From contig CM055312.2 in assembly GCA_029255685.2 (NCBI GenBank), positions 18,190,649 through 18,254,648 on the forward strand: a stretch of DNA of 64,000 nt, given 5' to 3'. The notes beneath the pieces are model-generated. The model was not told the DNA's origin. It was given only the letters and a program-made list of their open reading frames with translations, and did no database searches. The translations under genes were made by a program, and so were the position numbers. Shown here piece by piece: positions 23,750-33,122 of the stretch (its first letter is position 1; every line of letters starts with the position of its first letter). The stretch comes from Silene conica. Its lineage: Eukaryota > Streptophyta > Magnoliopsida > Caryophyllales > Caryophyllaceae.

Positions 23750-24722
23750 CTACTTGCATAGGTGTGCCCACCTCCGTCTCCGTACCACATCTCCTTCTCT
23801 TTTCACCCGTCTCCCACTCACTCTCCTCCTCCCCCTCCCCCTCACGTGCCCTTCTTTTTCCTCCCGGTTCGATTGTTCTCACCGCCAGTCCCTTCGTTTG
23901 TGCTACTTGCTTGGTCAGGCTTCTTCCGACGGATTTTCACCACTCTCCTCTCCCTAGCACGCTGTCCTATCACCTCTTCCCCCTGCGCCTTCTCATTACT
24001 GCACTTACTCCCTCCCCGATTCGCCACGGAGGAATCCGTGGATGACCCCTCACCCTCGGTTCCACCCATCGTCCGCTTTTCCTTCACAGCTCCACCCCCA
24101 TTCACCCCGTGCACAACCCCACTCTGAGAAATGGAGACCCCTCTTAATAATTCAACCATTCGACTAATTTCTCGATCCTCTTTCTCCACCATTTCTTCCT
24201 CCTCAAAACTCAACTTTCTACCACTAAAACGTTGCCCCACTCCCTCCTCCTGTCTTAAAGCTACTAGTCATGGGGACGCTTTTAGCCAGTCTCCGAATTT
24301 CCAACCCTCCCCTACCAGACCTTTTCTTTCTCCACAATCCTTCTCACCATGGCCCAACCTCCCACATACATAGCAAAATAATTGAAGGTTTTCATAACTA
24401 AGTCGGACACTCCATCTTTTCCCCCCTTCCCCTATATAGTAATTGTGGGAATCAGGGCCTTACGGACATCCATCACGACCCGTATCCGCATCGACCTATT
24501 GATAGAAGGATTCACGGAATTGTCGATCTCCACAAACGTACCAATGGCATTCCTAATATTGACCACATTCTAATGATTTTGTCTTCCCATAACCGGCAAG
24601 TCATAGACGCGGACCCATGTGGGAGAGAAAAAGAGTGGTACTTCCGAGGGTACCGCATCCCCAGGGAGATCCGTAAGAATTAGAAGGTGCTTTTCGAAAT
24701 TCCAGGGTTGCTCTGCCAAGAC
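23750..24722 (-). pseudogene. LINE ORF1 (partial): DUF4283-like region and CCHC zinc knuckle
   Basis: From 24722 leftward the minus strand reads a DUF4283-like segment (WNFEKHLLILTDLPGD, PTWVRVYDLPV), a stop near 24572, then a zinc knuckle FCYVCGRLGHGEKDC (about 24385-24340). A long charged tail follows (open from 24240 to 23842, rich in E, K, R and G). In plant LINEs this protein binds the element RNA. The N-terminus is missing because the LINE is cut at 24726. Confidence 0.75.
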
Positions 24723-24984
24723 CTTCTGATGTGTGCATTTTGTATAGACTTTTTAGTCTTGTTTTAGCACACATTCTGACGATTATTGGTGATTTTATAT
24801 CATTTTATGCCCCGTATGTGCTACCTTGTGTTCGTGTTGCTATTTTGCATATATTTAACGAATAGTAGCGGAAACCGAGCTTTTTCTACCTGAAAGCACT
24901 ATATTTCAATAGACGATGGGAGAATCACGGTTGGTTGTGTATCAATCGAGAGTTTTGAGGCGAAGAAGCAACCAATGGCCGGTC

Positions 24985-25256
24985 GAAGGCCCCTATCGAG
25001 GAAAAAAGTCCTCGATCGAGCTGTCCTGTGCTCGATCGAGGGATCCAGACGAAGACATGTCCTCGATCGAGCTGTCCTGTGCTCGATCGAGAGGTAGCCC
25101 ATGAAGAAAGTACTCGGTCGATAGCTGAACTGATCGATCGAGAGGTGTCAAAGAAGAGGATTTGATCGAGCAACCTACTATCCTCGATCGACTGGTTTTT
25201 GAAGACTAAAGTGCTCGATCGAGAGGAAATTTCTCTCGATCGAGAGCTTTTCCGAC
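24985..25256. repeat. CTCGATCGAG palindrome array in the left LTR of B
   Basis: About six modules. Each is two copies of the self-complementary CTCGATCGAG (or a near variant) separated by about 7-12 nt, so the module as a whole also folds back. Clearest cases: TCCTCGATCGAG...CTCGATCGAGGGA, and CTCGATCGAGAG-gaaattt-CTCTCGATCGAG at the right end. Confidence 0.9.
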
Positions 25257-25302
25257 CCTTCGTGTTCACCTCAGTTAATACTTCAGTTTAGATTTCTTTG
25301 CC

Positions 25303-25310
25303 TATTTAAA
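25303..25310 (+). promoter_or_regulatory. TATA box of the left B LTR
   Basis: TATTTAAA about 50 bp after the palindrome array. Conserved at 60451-60458 in the right LTR. Confidence 0.6.
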
Positions 25311-26534
25311 GAGCTCGTTTGAGAGCATTAGGTCAGAGAATTCATACCCTAATATACTCTCTGCAACTTTTACTTTTAGGTTATTATTTTACAGAAACTT
25401 TGTAGCCGTCGTACCTTTACAATATTTCCGAGTTCTTCGTTCTTTCTTTCTAAGGATTGCAATTTCTGTTCTTGCTTTTGCTACTGTAATTCTTCTTTTC
25501 TCAACCTTTATTATTCTATTCTTATCTTAGTTTATGTATACCGTTCCCGTTCTTTGATTTCCGATCAGTTTCGCGCATATACTCTGTTTCCGTATGTTTG
25601 TATTTATCGCTGTTTTTGATCCGTTTTCTGTCCTTGATTTCACTTTCTGATTTCATTTGTTTCTCTTTGTTAGTCCCTGTTCTATTTTTAATCTATTCAT
25701 ACTAAATCCCTGCTTGATTCATCTCGTATCGCATGCTTGTTTATTGTTGTTGTATCCGTCTTAAGAATATCGAACCCGCGCCCCTTTCCCTTTTGTTTCT
25801 CGTTGATTTCGAATCCCCTGCTTCCTTCGTATAATCTGATTTTTACGTGTCATTTTACTATGTTGTATGCTAGTTCATTCGTTATCATCGTAATCGTTGT
25901 TAATCCCATCATGAGTAGCTAAACCCTTTATATGTTGGGGTGAGGGAAATTGTGTCGAGCGTTTGATATGTATTAGTCGGGTAAGACCGTCTTTGTTGGG
26001 AATAATCGTAAAAAAATTTAATTCGTCTTTGGTTTAGTGAGTGTACGCATGAGACCTTACATTTAGTTAATTCCCAACCTAGACCGGAAGGTTGGAAGGT
26101 AAGACTTGTTTATCGATTTTAAATAGTTTTTGTGAGAGCGGAAGTTAAGCAAAAACGACCTTAGGGCGACTTAAGACCGGAAGGTATAGTCGGGTTTGAG
26201 ACTTGACCGTAATAACCCAGCCTTTCCCACCAATAACTTAGCATATCCCAATTACGTCAATCATACGTGAGACACAACGACCCGAATTCCCAACATATCC
26301 CTTTCCTTGATTTTTATCTCATCTTGTGTTAGTTTCGTATTTTTGTTCTCTCACATATCTTATAACTCGTAGTTTAGTTATCACTTTTGAAAACCCCCAA
26401 TTTTGTGACCATAGGTAAAAACCGATAGTTGAACAAGTTCGCTTCTCTGAGGAGACTGACCCTATTTACCACTAGCTTCTGTTAGTAGTACCTAGGCATT
26501 TATTTTTGGTGCATAAACGACACGCATGAAATTT

Positions 26535-26551
26535 TGGCGCCGTTGCCGGGG
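26535..26551 (+). other. Primer binding site of B (tRNA-Asp)
   Basis: TGGCGCCGTTGCCGGGG starts five bases after the LTR. It is the complement of the plant cytosolic tRNA-Asp(GUC) 3' end including CCA, the usual Athila primer. Confidence 0.85.
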
Positions 26552-26643
26552 AGGCAACGCTGTTTTCTATTTCTGTTTTTATCTATTTTTGTCTTAAGGA
26601 ATTATAATTCCTCAAGACCGTACTAATTGTTCTCTTCAGTTTT

Positions 26644-29429
26644 ATGCGCAGGTCTCAAAGGGGAGATTTGGTGAATCCCGATCCGAACCCGAGAGATTAT
26701 TCCTACGTCGAAGGAGAGAACTTAAGAGAGCTAGTCGGGAGGAAGAATTGAGTACCCCCGAACAAGAGAGAACCAATTTTTGTGAGGAAAACTTCATTTT
26801 CGAACCCATTTTTCAACCGAAAATGCTTAACATCGCAAGCCACTCTGAGCCCACAGCCGCGTTTATTCCAAGGGGATTTAGCATAGCCACAGATGAAGAT
26901 CGCCAAACTTTTGATTTCCGACCCTCTTACATCAACATGGTGGAGAGAAACCAATATCGTGGGGCCGCGGGAGAGGATCCCAGAAAGCATATGGAGCGAT
27001 TCGCTGACTATTGCTCCTCAATCCCAACTAAATGGGGGGTAACCCAAGATAAGATCAAAGAAGCCCTCTTTCCCTTTTCCTTATCTGACAACGCAAGGGA
27101 GTGGTTGTCGGATTTAGATAGGGAGGCAGCTGGGATAACTGACTGGACATCCCTAGCCCTAGCTTTTTATAAGAAGTACTTTCCACCACAACGTATAAAC
27201 GCCTTACGCACACAAATAACCAATTTTAAACAGAAACCTTCCGAAAACCTAACTGAGGCATGTGAGAGGTTTAAGGGTTATGTGAGGTCCGTCCCCCACC
27301 ATGGTTTTGAGCCATGGTTTATTTGTAATCAATTTTATAATGGCCTATACGATGATCATATGGCCATTTTAGACTCTGCTACAAATGGGAGATTCCAGCG
27401 TGAGGTGGACGATGATAAAGGCTGGAGTTTGATAGAGGAGATGGCCACCCATACGTCTAAGTATGGCAACCCCAGAAGTGGTACAAGAACAGTTTCCAAT
27501 ATTGAGACTGAGGGTCTAGAGGCAAAGTTTGAGAAGCTGTTTGCGAAGATTGAAAAGTTAGAGAACGGAAGTGTTGGGAACCGTCAGACGGTTCATGTCC
27601 TACAAAAAGAAGAGATGATACTTTGTGAAAGGTGTGGCGAGCATGGCCACGGTGCGGTTGAATGCTCCGCTAATCGGGAGCAAGTTTTTTCGTTCCAACA
27701 ATACAAGCAAGGGGGATACAATCATGGGTATGTCCACCCGAATCTACGGTGGACAAGCCAAAATGTTCTTAGCCCGTCTCCCCCACCACAAAAACAACAA
27801 CCGTATGTGCCGCCGCACAAGCAACAGTTCTCGAGGGCCCCGCAGTTTCCAAACCCTCAACATGGTAGTTCCTCAAATGGAGGGGTGTCCGAGGTTGGCG
27901 AATTAAAGAGCATGATACAGTCGTTGGCCACGCAAATGGCTAAATCTGACCAAGCGACAAACTCAACAATAAAGATGTTAGAGTCGCAAATTGCTCAACT
28001 CGCCACCAATCAATCAACAAGACAACCGGGCCATCTCCCCTCTTAGTCGGAAAAGAGGAAGGAAACGTTGAACATGGTGACCTTGAGGTCAGGAAAAATT
28101 TATTCTAATGATGAAATTATTGACCGCGCTGTTGTCGTTGATTTTGCAGGAAAAGAAGACCTAAAAGAAGTTGGAAAAGCCGAGAAAGGTTTCGATCGAG
28201 AGGTTACAAACTCTCGATCGAGAGGAACTTCCGAAGAAATGATCGATCGAGAGCCTCATATCCCTCGATCGATCGAACTGTCAGAAGAAAGTGTTCGATC
28301 GAACACTGTTAAAAAAAGGACTATTCGATAAAGAACGCTTGAAGGTCGATCGAGTGGAAGTGCTGCTGAGAATGCTCGATCGAGAGATCTGGAGCAAGGA
28401 AATGGTCGATCGAGTGAACCGAACAGGAGAATGATGAATAACACTTTGATACGAGATACGCACAGACCATATTCAGATGTGCAGGTCCCATTTCCGGGAC
28501 GTTTGGTGAAAGAAAAGAAAACCGAACCAGAATTCGCGAGATTTGGCCAACTTGTCAAAGGCCTCAATGTCCATATTTCGTTCTTGGACTTAGTAAGGAA
28601 CGTACCGTCTTATTTAAAATTTATGAAAGACATTCTCATGTGTAAGCGTACCGTTAATGATTCTGAAACCGTAGCTTTTACTGAAGGGTGTTCAGCCCAT
28701 TTGCAGTACCGGACCCCACTCAAGCTATCCGACCCGGGTAGTTTTTCCATACCTTGTCATATAGGACTCCATTATATTGATAGAGTGTTATGCGACTTAG
28801 GCGCTAGTATTAGCGTCATGCCATGGTCCTTAGCAAGGAAGTTGGGTCTTAACCGGTTTTATTACACGAGTATGTCTGTGCAAATGACTGACAGGTCAGT
28901 GGCTAGGCCTATGGGAATTTTGGAAGATATACCAGTTAAGGTGGGACGTTTTTATATACCGGTAGACTTTGTCGTTCTTGACATCCCGGAAGACACATAC
29001 ACACCCATCATACTTGGCCGACCCTTTTTGCATACTTCCCAAGCCATCATTGATGTTGGGTTGCGCACTTTGACCTTTCGAGTCGGGCGAGAGGAGCTAG
29101 TTTTCGCTAAACCCGCGACCCACAAAGGACCGATGCGCATTTTAGAATACAATGTCTTACAAGCCGTTGACTCTGACTCTAGCCATATGGATGTGACACC
29201 TTCAAAAGACTCTATGATCATAGATGAACCTCCGCATGACGTTATTCCCCCAACCCCGCTAACACCGTTGCCTCGTAAAGAGAGCAAAAGAGGGGCCCGC
29301 ATTTCTGTTATCAGGTGCACAGGGCTAGGATGGGGAAACTTTGCAATGGACCCACCTACGGGAAAATCAAAGAGCATGGCGGAGCTTTTTAAAGAGTACA
29401 AAGACGAGAGAAAGGCGGACAATGAGTAA
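26644..29429 (+). pseudogene. Gag-protease of element B
   Basis: The ATG at 26644 is the expected start. A one-base loss in a C run near 26682 (compare the second copy at about 61836) shifts the N-terminus; from 26748 the frame is continuous apart from TAG at 28044 and TAA at 28329. The gag core (PFSLSDNAREWLSDL to SVPHHGFEPWFICNQFYNG) lies at about 27050-27330. A zinc knuckle CERCGEHGHGAVEC is at about 27622-27663. A protease follows with DLGAS (about 28794) and PIILGRPFL (about 29003). Between gag and protease, in frame, lies a CGATCGAG palindrome array (28192-28415) that encodes repeated RS and DRE motifs; the TAA at 28329 falls within one motif. Pol enzymes after the protease are absent; the frame ends at 29429. 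Confidence 0.85.
28192..28415. repeat. CGATCGAG palindrome array inside the B coding frame
   Basis: About eight CGATCGA sites in 225 bp, including TTCGATCGAGAG...CTCTCGATCGAG and the perfect 16-bp palindrome GTGTTCGATCGAACAC. They lie between the gag and protease domains in the open frame. Confidence 0.85.
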
Positions 29430-29761
29430 CGAGCATGGCGTAAGAAGGTGAGGGCCAGTGACGGAGAATCAAGTACATCGCAGTAGCGGCCGAAGGATGG
29501 CCAATCTGAATTTATGGAAGAATAGCCGGGTTTGCAACCCCGTGCAAAGTTGTAAATAAGATAATATTTCGTGGATTTTTAGTTCTTTTAAACTTGTGAT
29601 TTTGTTTTGATAAGACAAACTTAGTTAGACAGTAGTAGTTTGAACAGTTTTAGTGACTCGGACAATTTTTTTGTGGTTTTGGGATATTTGTATTATGCTT
29701 ATTGCAGGTACGACTGAGCCGCAACAATCAGAAACAAAGTAAAGTGCGGTCAGCTGAAAGG

Positions 29762-30022
29762 CACTCGATCGAGAGGATTAATCCTCTCGATCGAGCAAAT
29801 TTGGGATGATTCTTTCGGTTGAGAAGAGCTCTTCTCGATCGAGGAAAGGAAATGGTCGATCGAGTGGATTGAATCTCGATCGAGGAAAGGACAAGGTCGA
29901 TCGAGAAGGCGGAAGTTTAAGAGTCGCTGATCTCTCGATCGAGTAGCTACTGTTCTCGATCGAGCCCTTCAGGTAACAAAAGTACTCGATCGAGAGGATA
30001 TTTCTCTCGATCAAGCACTTGT
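29762..30022. repeat. CTCGATCGAG palindrome array before the env-position ORF of B
   Basis: The first module is perfect over 32 bases: CTCGATCGAGAGGATT followed by its exact reverse complement. About five further modules follow (for example CTCGATCGAGTAGctactgtTCTCGATCGAG). The array ends about 10 bp before a TATA box. Confidence 0.9.
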
Positions 30023-30029
30023 TTCGGTC

Positions 30030-30036
30030 TATATAA
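30030..30036 (+). promoter_or_regulatory. Internal TATA box of B
   Basis: TATATAAGG, placed directly after the palindrome array and ~430 bp before the ATG at 30466. This mirrors the array-TATA order in the LTR and suggests a separate transcript for the downstream ORF (inference). Confidence 0.55.
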
Positions 30037-30465
30037 GGTAAATTTTTCGACTTTCCTCTTCATTTCCTTCGACCGAGTGTTTGTGTTCTTCCCCATTTTC
30101 AAAGCTTTTCAAACCTAACTTACAATTTAAGCATTTATTTGCCCAAATAACACCTACATTATACTACCCACCTACTTTAAACACTAATTTTGACAAAAGC
30201 CCTTTCAAAAACATCGATTTCAAGCCCCAATTCGACATTTTCGTTTTCTAGGGTTTCGGGTCGATTTTTCGAATTTGTGCTTTTTGTTTTAATTCCTTGC
30301 AGTACGTGGGTATATTTAACATCAAATAAGTATTCTTAGCTCTCTTTTGCTTAATTAAACACCCACATTCCCTTATTTTTCGAATTTTAGGGTGTTAGAA
30401 CTAGAGCTTCGAATCGGTTCTTTTCATTGTTTAATTTCGTTTATCACTTGATGTTTATTGTAGTA

Positions 30466-31361
30466 ATGGACCAAGTAACTCAATCCCCTGCTCCCGAACC
30501 ATATGTCGAGACAATCGTCTCGAATGTCGTAACCGAGATAACAGAGCAACACTTTGTTGTTGCTGTCGCAGAGTCTGGGCAGGCCTCTGTTGCTGCCACT
30601 GAGGTTGCGACGGTGTCTTCCGACACCGTCATTCCTGGGAGAGGGTTGACCATGAGTCCATCAGCCGTCGAGGGTACTGTTGCTTCTCAAGCAACTCTTG
30701 GTGCCCCTGTTATAGTAGAGGACGTCGAGACGGAGTCCGAGAGTGACTCTGGGGAGGAGACCGAGTATGATGAGGATGCTGGCCAACCGCGTCCTCCTTT
30801 CTCTTTGTTAGCTACGGGTGCCACGCCTAGGTACTCGAAGCTCCCTAGGATTCCTCGTCCTCAGTCCTTGGCCATCACCACCACTACTTCCCGACCTCCT
30901 ATGATCGCTTCTTCGAGCTCTACTGCTGTATCTACTAAGCTCACCATCGCACCTGGGGCCACTGCTGCCGAGCCCCCTGTTTCTGAGGCTACTGCTACGC
31001 CTCCTTATACTGCGGCCACTTCATCGAGGGCCGTTGTTACTTCTTCACAAGGGACAGACCTCGCCCCTTTGCCTAAGAGGCCTGAGGTACGTTTTATTTC
31101 TGCTGACCACCGTTCTAGGTTGTCTACACTTTTGTCTGTACCCCTCACCCCAACCCGTTTCCTCTCACGCCCTGACCTAGAGACTCTAGGTATCTATGAG
31201 GAGGTTTGTCACTTGCTAAACGGGACGGGGATGTCTGGTTTGATTAGGATGGAGGAGCTTACGCTAGACCGACCTACCTACGAGTTCTTTAGCTCCTTCA
31301 CCTTTGACCCTGAGAGCTATAGGGAGGACCGCATTCTCCCTTGCATTCATTTCCGACTCAT
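30466..31361 (+). pseudogene. Athila env-position ORF of B, segment 1 (N-terminal)
   Basis: ATG at 30466. The first ~200 residues are low-complexity, rich in S, T, A, P and acid (DVETESESDSGEETEYDEDAG). A folded region follows with SRPDLETLGIYEEVCHLLNG and DRPTYEFFSSFTFDPESY. This resembles the plant 'Arabidopsis retrotransposon ORF-1' (Athila) family, the same ORF as at 37320 in C. The function is not known; in Athila elements it occupies the env position, but no signal peptide or membrane segment is seen here. It is cut at 31361 by C, with CTCAT (31357-31361) as target duplication. Confidence 0.8.
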
Positions 31362-31582
31362 TGATGAGCCCAAATTCGTTCATTATTTTCCCTTCTTTTC
31401 CTCTTATTTCGATCCCGTTTCGCCCCCGTTTTGTACGCTATTGCCTCTTTTTATGCCCGATATCTCTTTTCTACATGTTTGGTTGCCATTTTGTAGGACT
31501 TGAAGCGCGAATTAAGAATCAGGAGCAAACGAGGTGAAACCTAAGCAAAAGGAGAAGAAAAGGAGCTGAATTGGCAAAGTGG

Positions 31583-31906
31583 GGTCCTCAGTCGGTCGGC
31601 CGGCAGCCGGTCCGCCGGCTGGGAGCCCCTTCACCTGCATTTGAAGAAATTGTTGGTCCTTGGATTTTGGGTCCTCAGCCGGTGGCCAACCGGCAGCCGG
31701 CTGACAGGCTGGGACCCCCTCACCCTTGACAATTGTTCTTTTCAGTCAGCTTCTCGAGAATGCATCACCAGCCGGTGGCCAACCGGCAGCCGGCCCACCG
31801 GCTGGCAGTACCTGGGCTATGAAGAAAAATGAAGGAAAAATCATAAGTTTGCATTTGGACTCCCAGCCGGTCCACCACCGGCAGCCGGTTGACCGGCTGA
31901 GAGTCA
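31583..31906. repeat. Four GC-rich palindrome modules in the left LTR of C
   Basis: The modules start near 31583, 31671, 31765 and 31856, spaced about 85-95 bp. Each has outer arms CAGCCGG and CCGGCTG around an inner CCGGCAGCCGG. Flanking bases also pair and differ by copy: GGGTCC with GGACCC in the second, GACTC with GAGTC in the fourth. Confidence 0.9.
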
Positions 31907-31926
31907 TATTTCAGAAATTCGCCCTC

Positions 31927-31934
31927 TATATAAA
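31927..31934 (+). promoter_or_regulatory. TATA box of the left C LTR
   Basis: CTATATAAACC begins about 20 bp after the last palindrome module; it is at the same offset (565 bp) in the right LTR (42945-42952). Confidence 0.7.
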
Positions 31935-32944
31935 CCCGCACTTGTGTCATTTATTGGGACGCATTTTTTACGCAACTTTGAAGATATTTTTAGGGTTTTT
32001 ACTGTTCCATTCATCCATAGTTAGCCATCAAAAGCTCTCTTAAACATTTTAATCTTTTCTTAGATTTTAGCTTAATCTTTTAGTTCTTGATAATCCTTAC
32101 TTAGTCATTTTCCTAGTATTGTTCTTAGCCATTGTTAGAAGATATTTGGGTTGTAATTTGAAGGCATTTGAAAGAATTCTTCATCTTGTTATCCAAGTTC
32201 ATTCCTTTTCCATAGTTAATGGTATAATCTTCTTCATCTTTACTTTGTCTTTGCATTTCCTTTAAGTTTTGCTTGTTCAATTGTTTACTCTTACTTATTC
32301 CACCATGTTTAGCATCAATTCCTCATTTGTTCATGTTTACTTCTTAACCATGTGTGAGTAGTCTCATTCTAGGGTTAGGGGTTTTCTTGGGTAGTTAGTA
32401 GCCATGAAAAATGCTTAGGGTTAGTCTTGTTTGCCTCTTTGGTTAAGTTTTCACATCTCGCATGTTACGTGTTCGACGAATTGCCTCAACGACGGTTGGG
32501 TATTAGTCTTCGCTTTGTTTGCTTTAGACGATGGTCTTAAGTTTCATGAGCATGTTTATGTGTTAGGTTAGCTTGGCTTGTAGCGAAAGCTAGGACTAGT
32601 CTTGACCTAAGGGTAGTCGACTCGAGAGAAGAGACGACCCTAAACTTACCATAGAAGTGACACAAGACCTTATCTTACGTTTGGCTATCGACTTACCTAA
32701 GTGACCCCCGACACCCTAGTTCTCCTTATCATCAATTTAATCTTAATATATTTGCTTTCTTTTATTTTTAGTTGTTAGTCATTTCAAAACCAAACTATTA
32801 CCCCGACTTAAGCTCTAATTAGAACGTAACTATTCAATTTCCCCACCATCTTCGCGTTCGACCCCGAACTAAAGTACTACCCTCTTTCAGGTTTAAAAAT
32901 CTTGTTTGAAGGCCGGTAGTGACGGCATATTCCGGCCATCAAAA

Positions 32945-32961
32945 TGGCGTCGTTGCCGGGG
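32945..32961 (+). other. Primer binding site of C
   Basis: TGGCGTCGTTGCCGGGG, three bases after the LTR end, differs by one base from the tRNA-Asp site in B. Confidence 0.8.
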
Positions 32962-33122
32962 ATGGTGCTAGAAGTTGTTTAGTTTAGTTTTAGTTTTAGC
33001 TTTAGTTAGTTGTGCTTTCTTTGTTTTGATCAAAGCTTTGTTAGTTAAATGTAGAGTGATTGTTATTTTACTCTCCCTAGTGCCTAAAAAACACTAGGAC
33101 GACTAATTTTGTGCCAAGTTTT

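Larger units (their letters stand above)
19596..24726 (-). mobile_element. L1-type LINE retrotransposon (decayed, 5' end missing)
   Basis: A T run at 19596-19605 is the complement of the poly(A) tail. Reading leftward on the minus strand gives a CCHC-bearing ORF1 end, then an ORF2 with endonuclease, RT, zf-RVT and RNase H domains. The element stops abruptly at 24726, where the left LTR of element B begins. Its 5' remainder is not present on the far side of B. Confidence 0.9.
24727..26529 (+). repeat. Left LTR of element B
   Basis: About 1803 bp, starting TGATGTGTGCATTTTG and ending CGCATGA (CATCA in the right LTR). It contains palindrome modules at about 24985-25256, a TATTTAAA box at 25303-25310, a pyrimidine-rich leader and the typical unstructured remainder. 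Closely similar to 59864-61680. Confidence 0.92.
29430..30465 (+). other. Region of B between protease and the env-position ORF
   Basis: It occupies the place where RT, RNase H and integrase would be expected but codes for none of them. It contains a short non-coding stretch, a palindrome array (29762-30022), a TATATAA box (30030-30036) and a ~430-bp leader before the next ORF. Confidence 0.75.
31362..32941 (+). repeat. Left LTR of element C
   Basis: TGATGAGCCC...GGCCATCA, 1580 bp. It carries four GC-rich palindrome modules (31583-31906), a TATA box at 31927-31934 and a long T-rich leader. Confidence 0.95.

Noticed and set aside
24985..25256. CGATCGAG array as bacterial or vector contamination
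   Set aside because: The same array occurs in both LTRs and inside B, with Athila gag and PBS next to it.
26535..26551. tRNA gene
   Set aside because: Only the 17-nt complement of a tRNA 3' end is present; it is a retrotransposon primer site.
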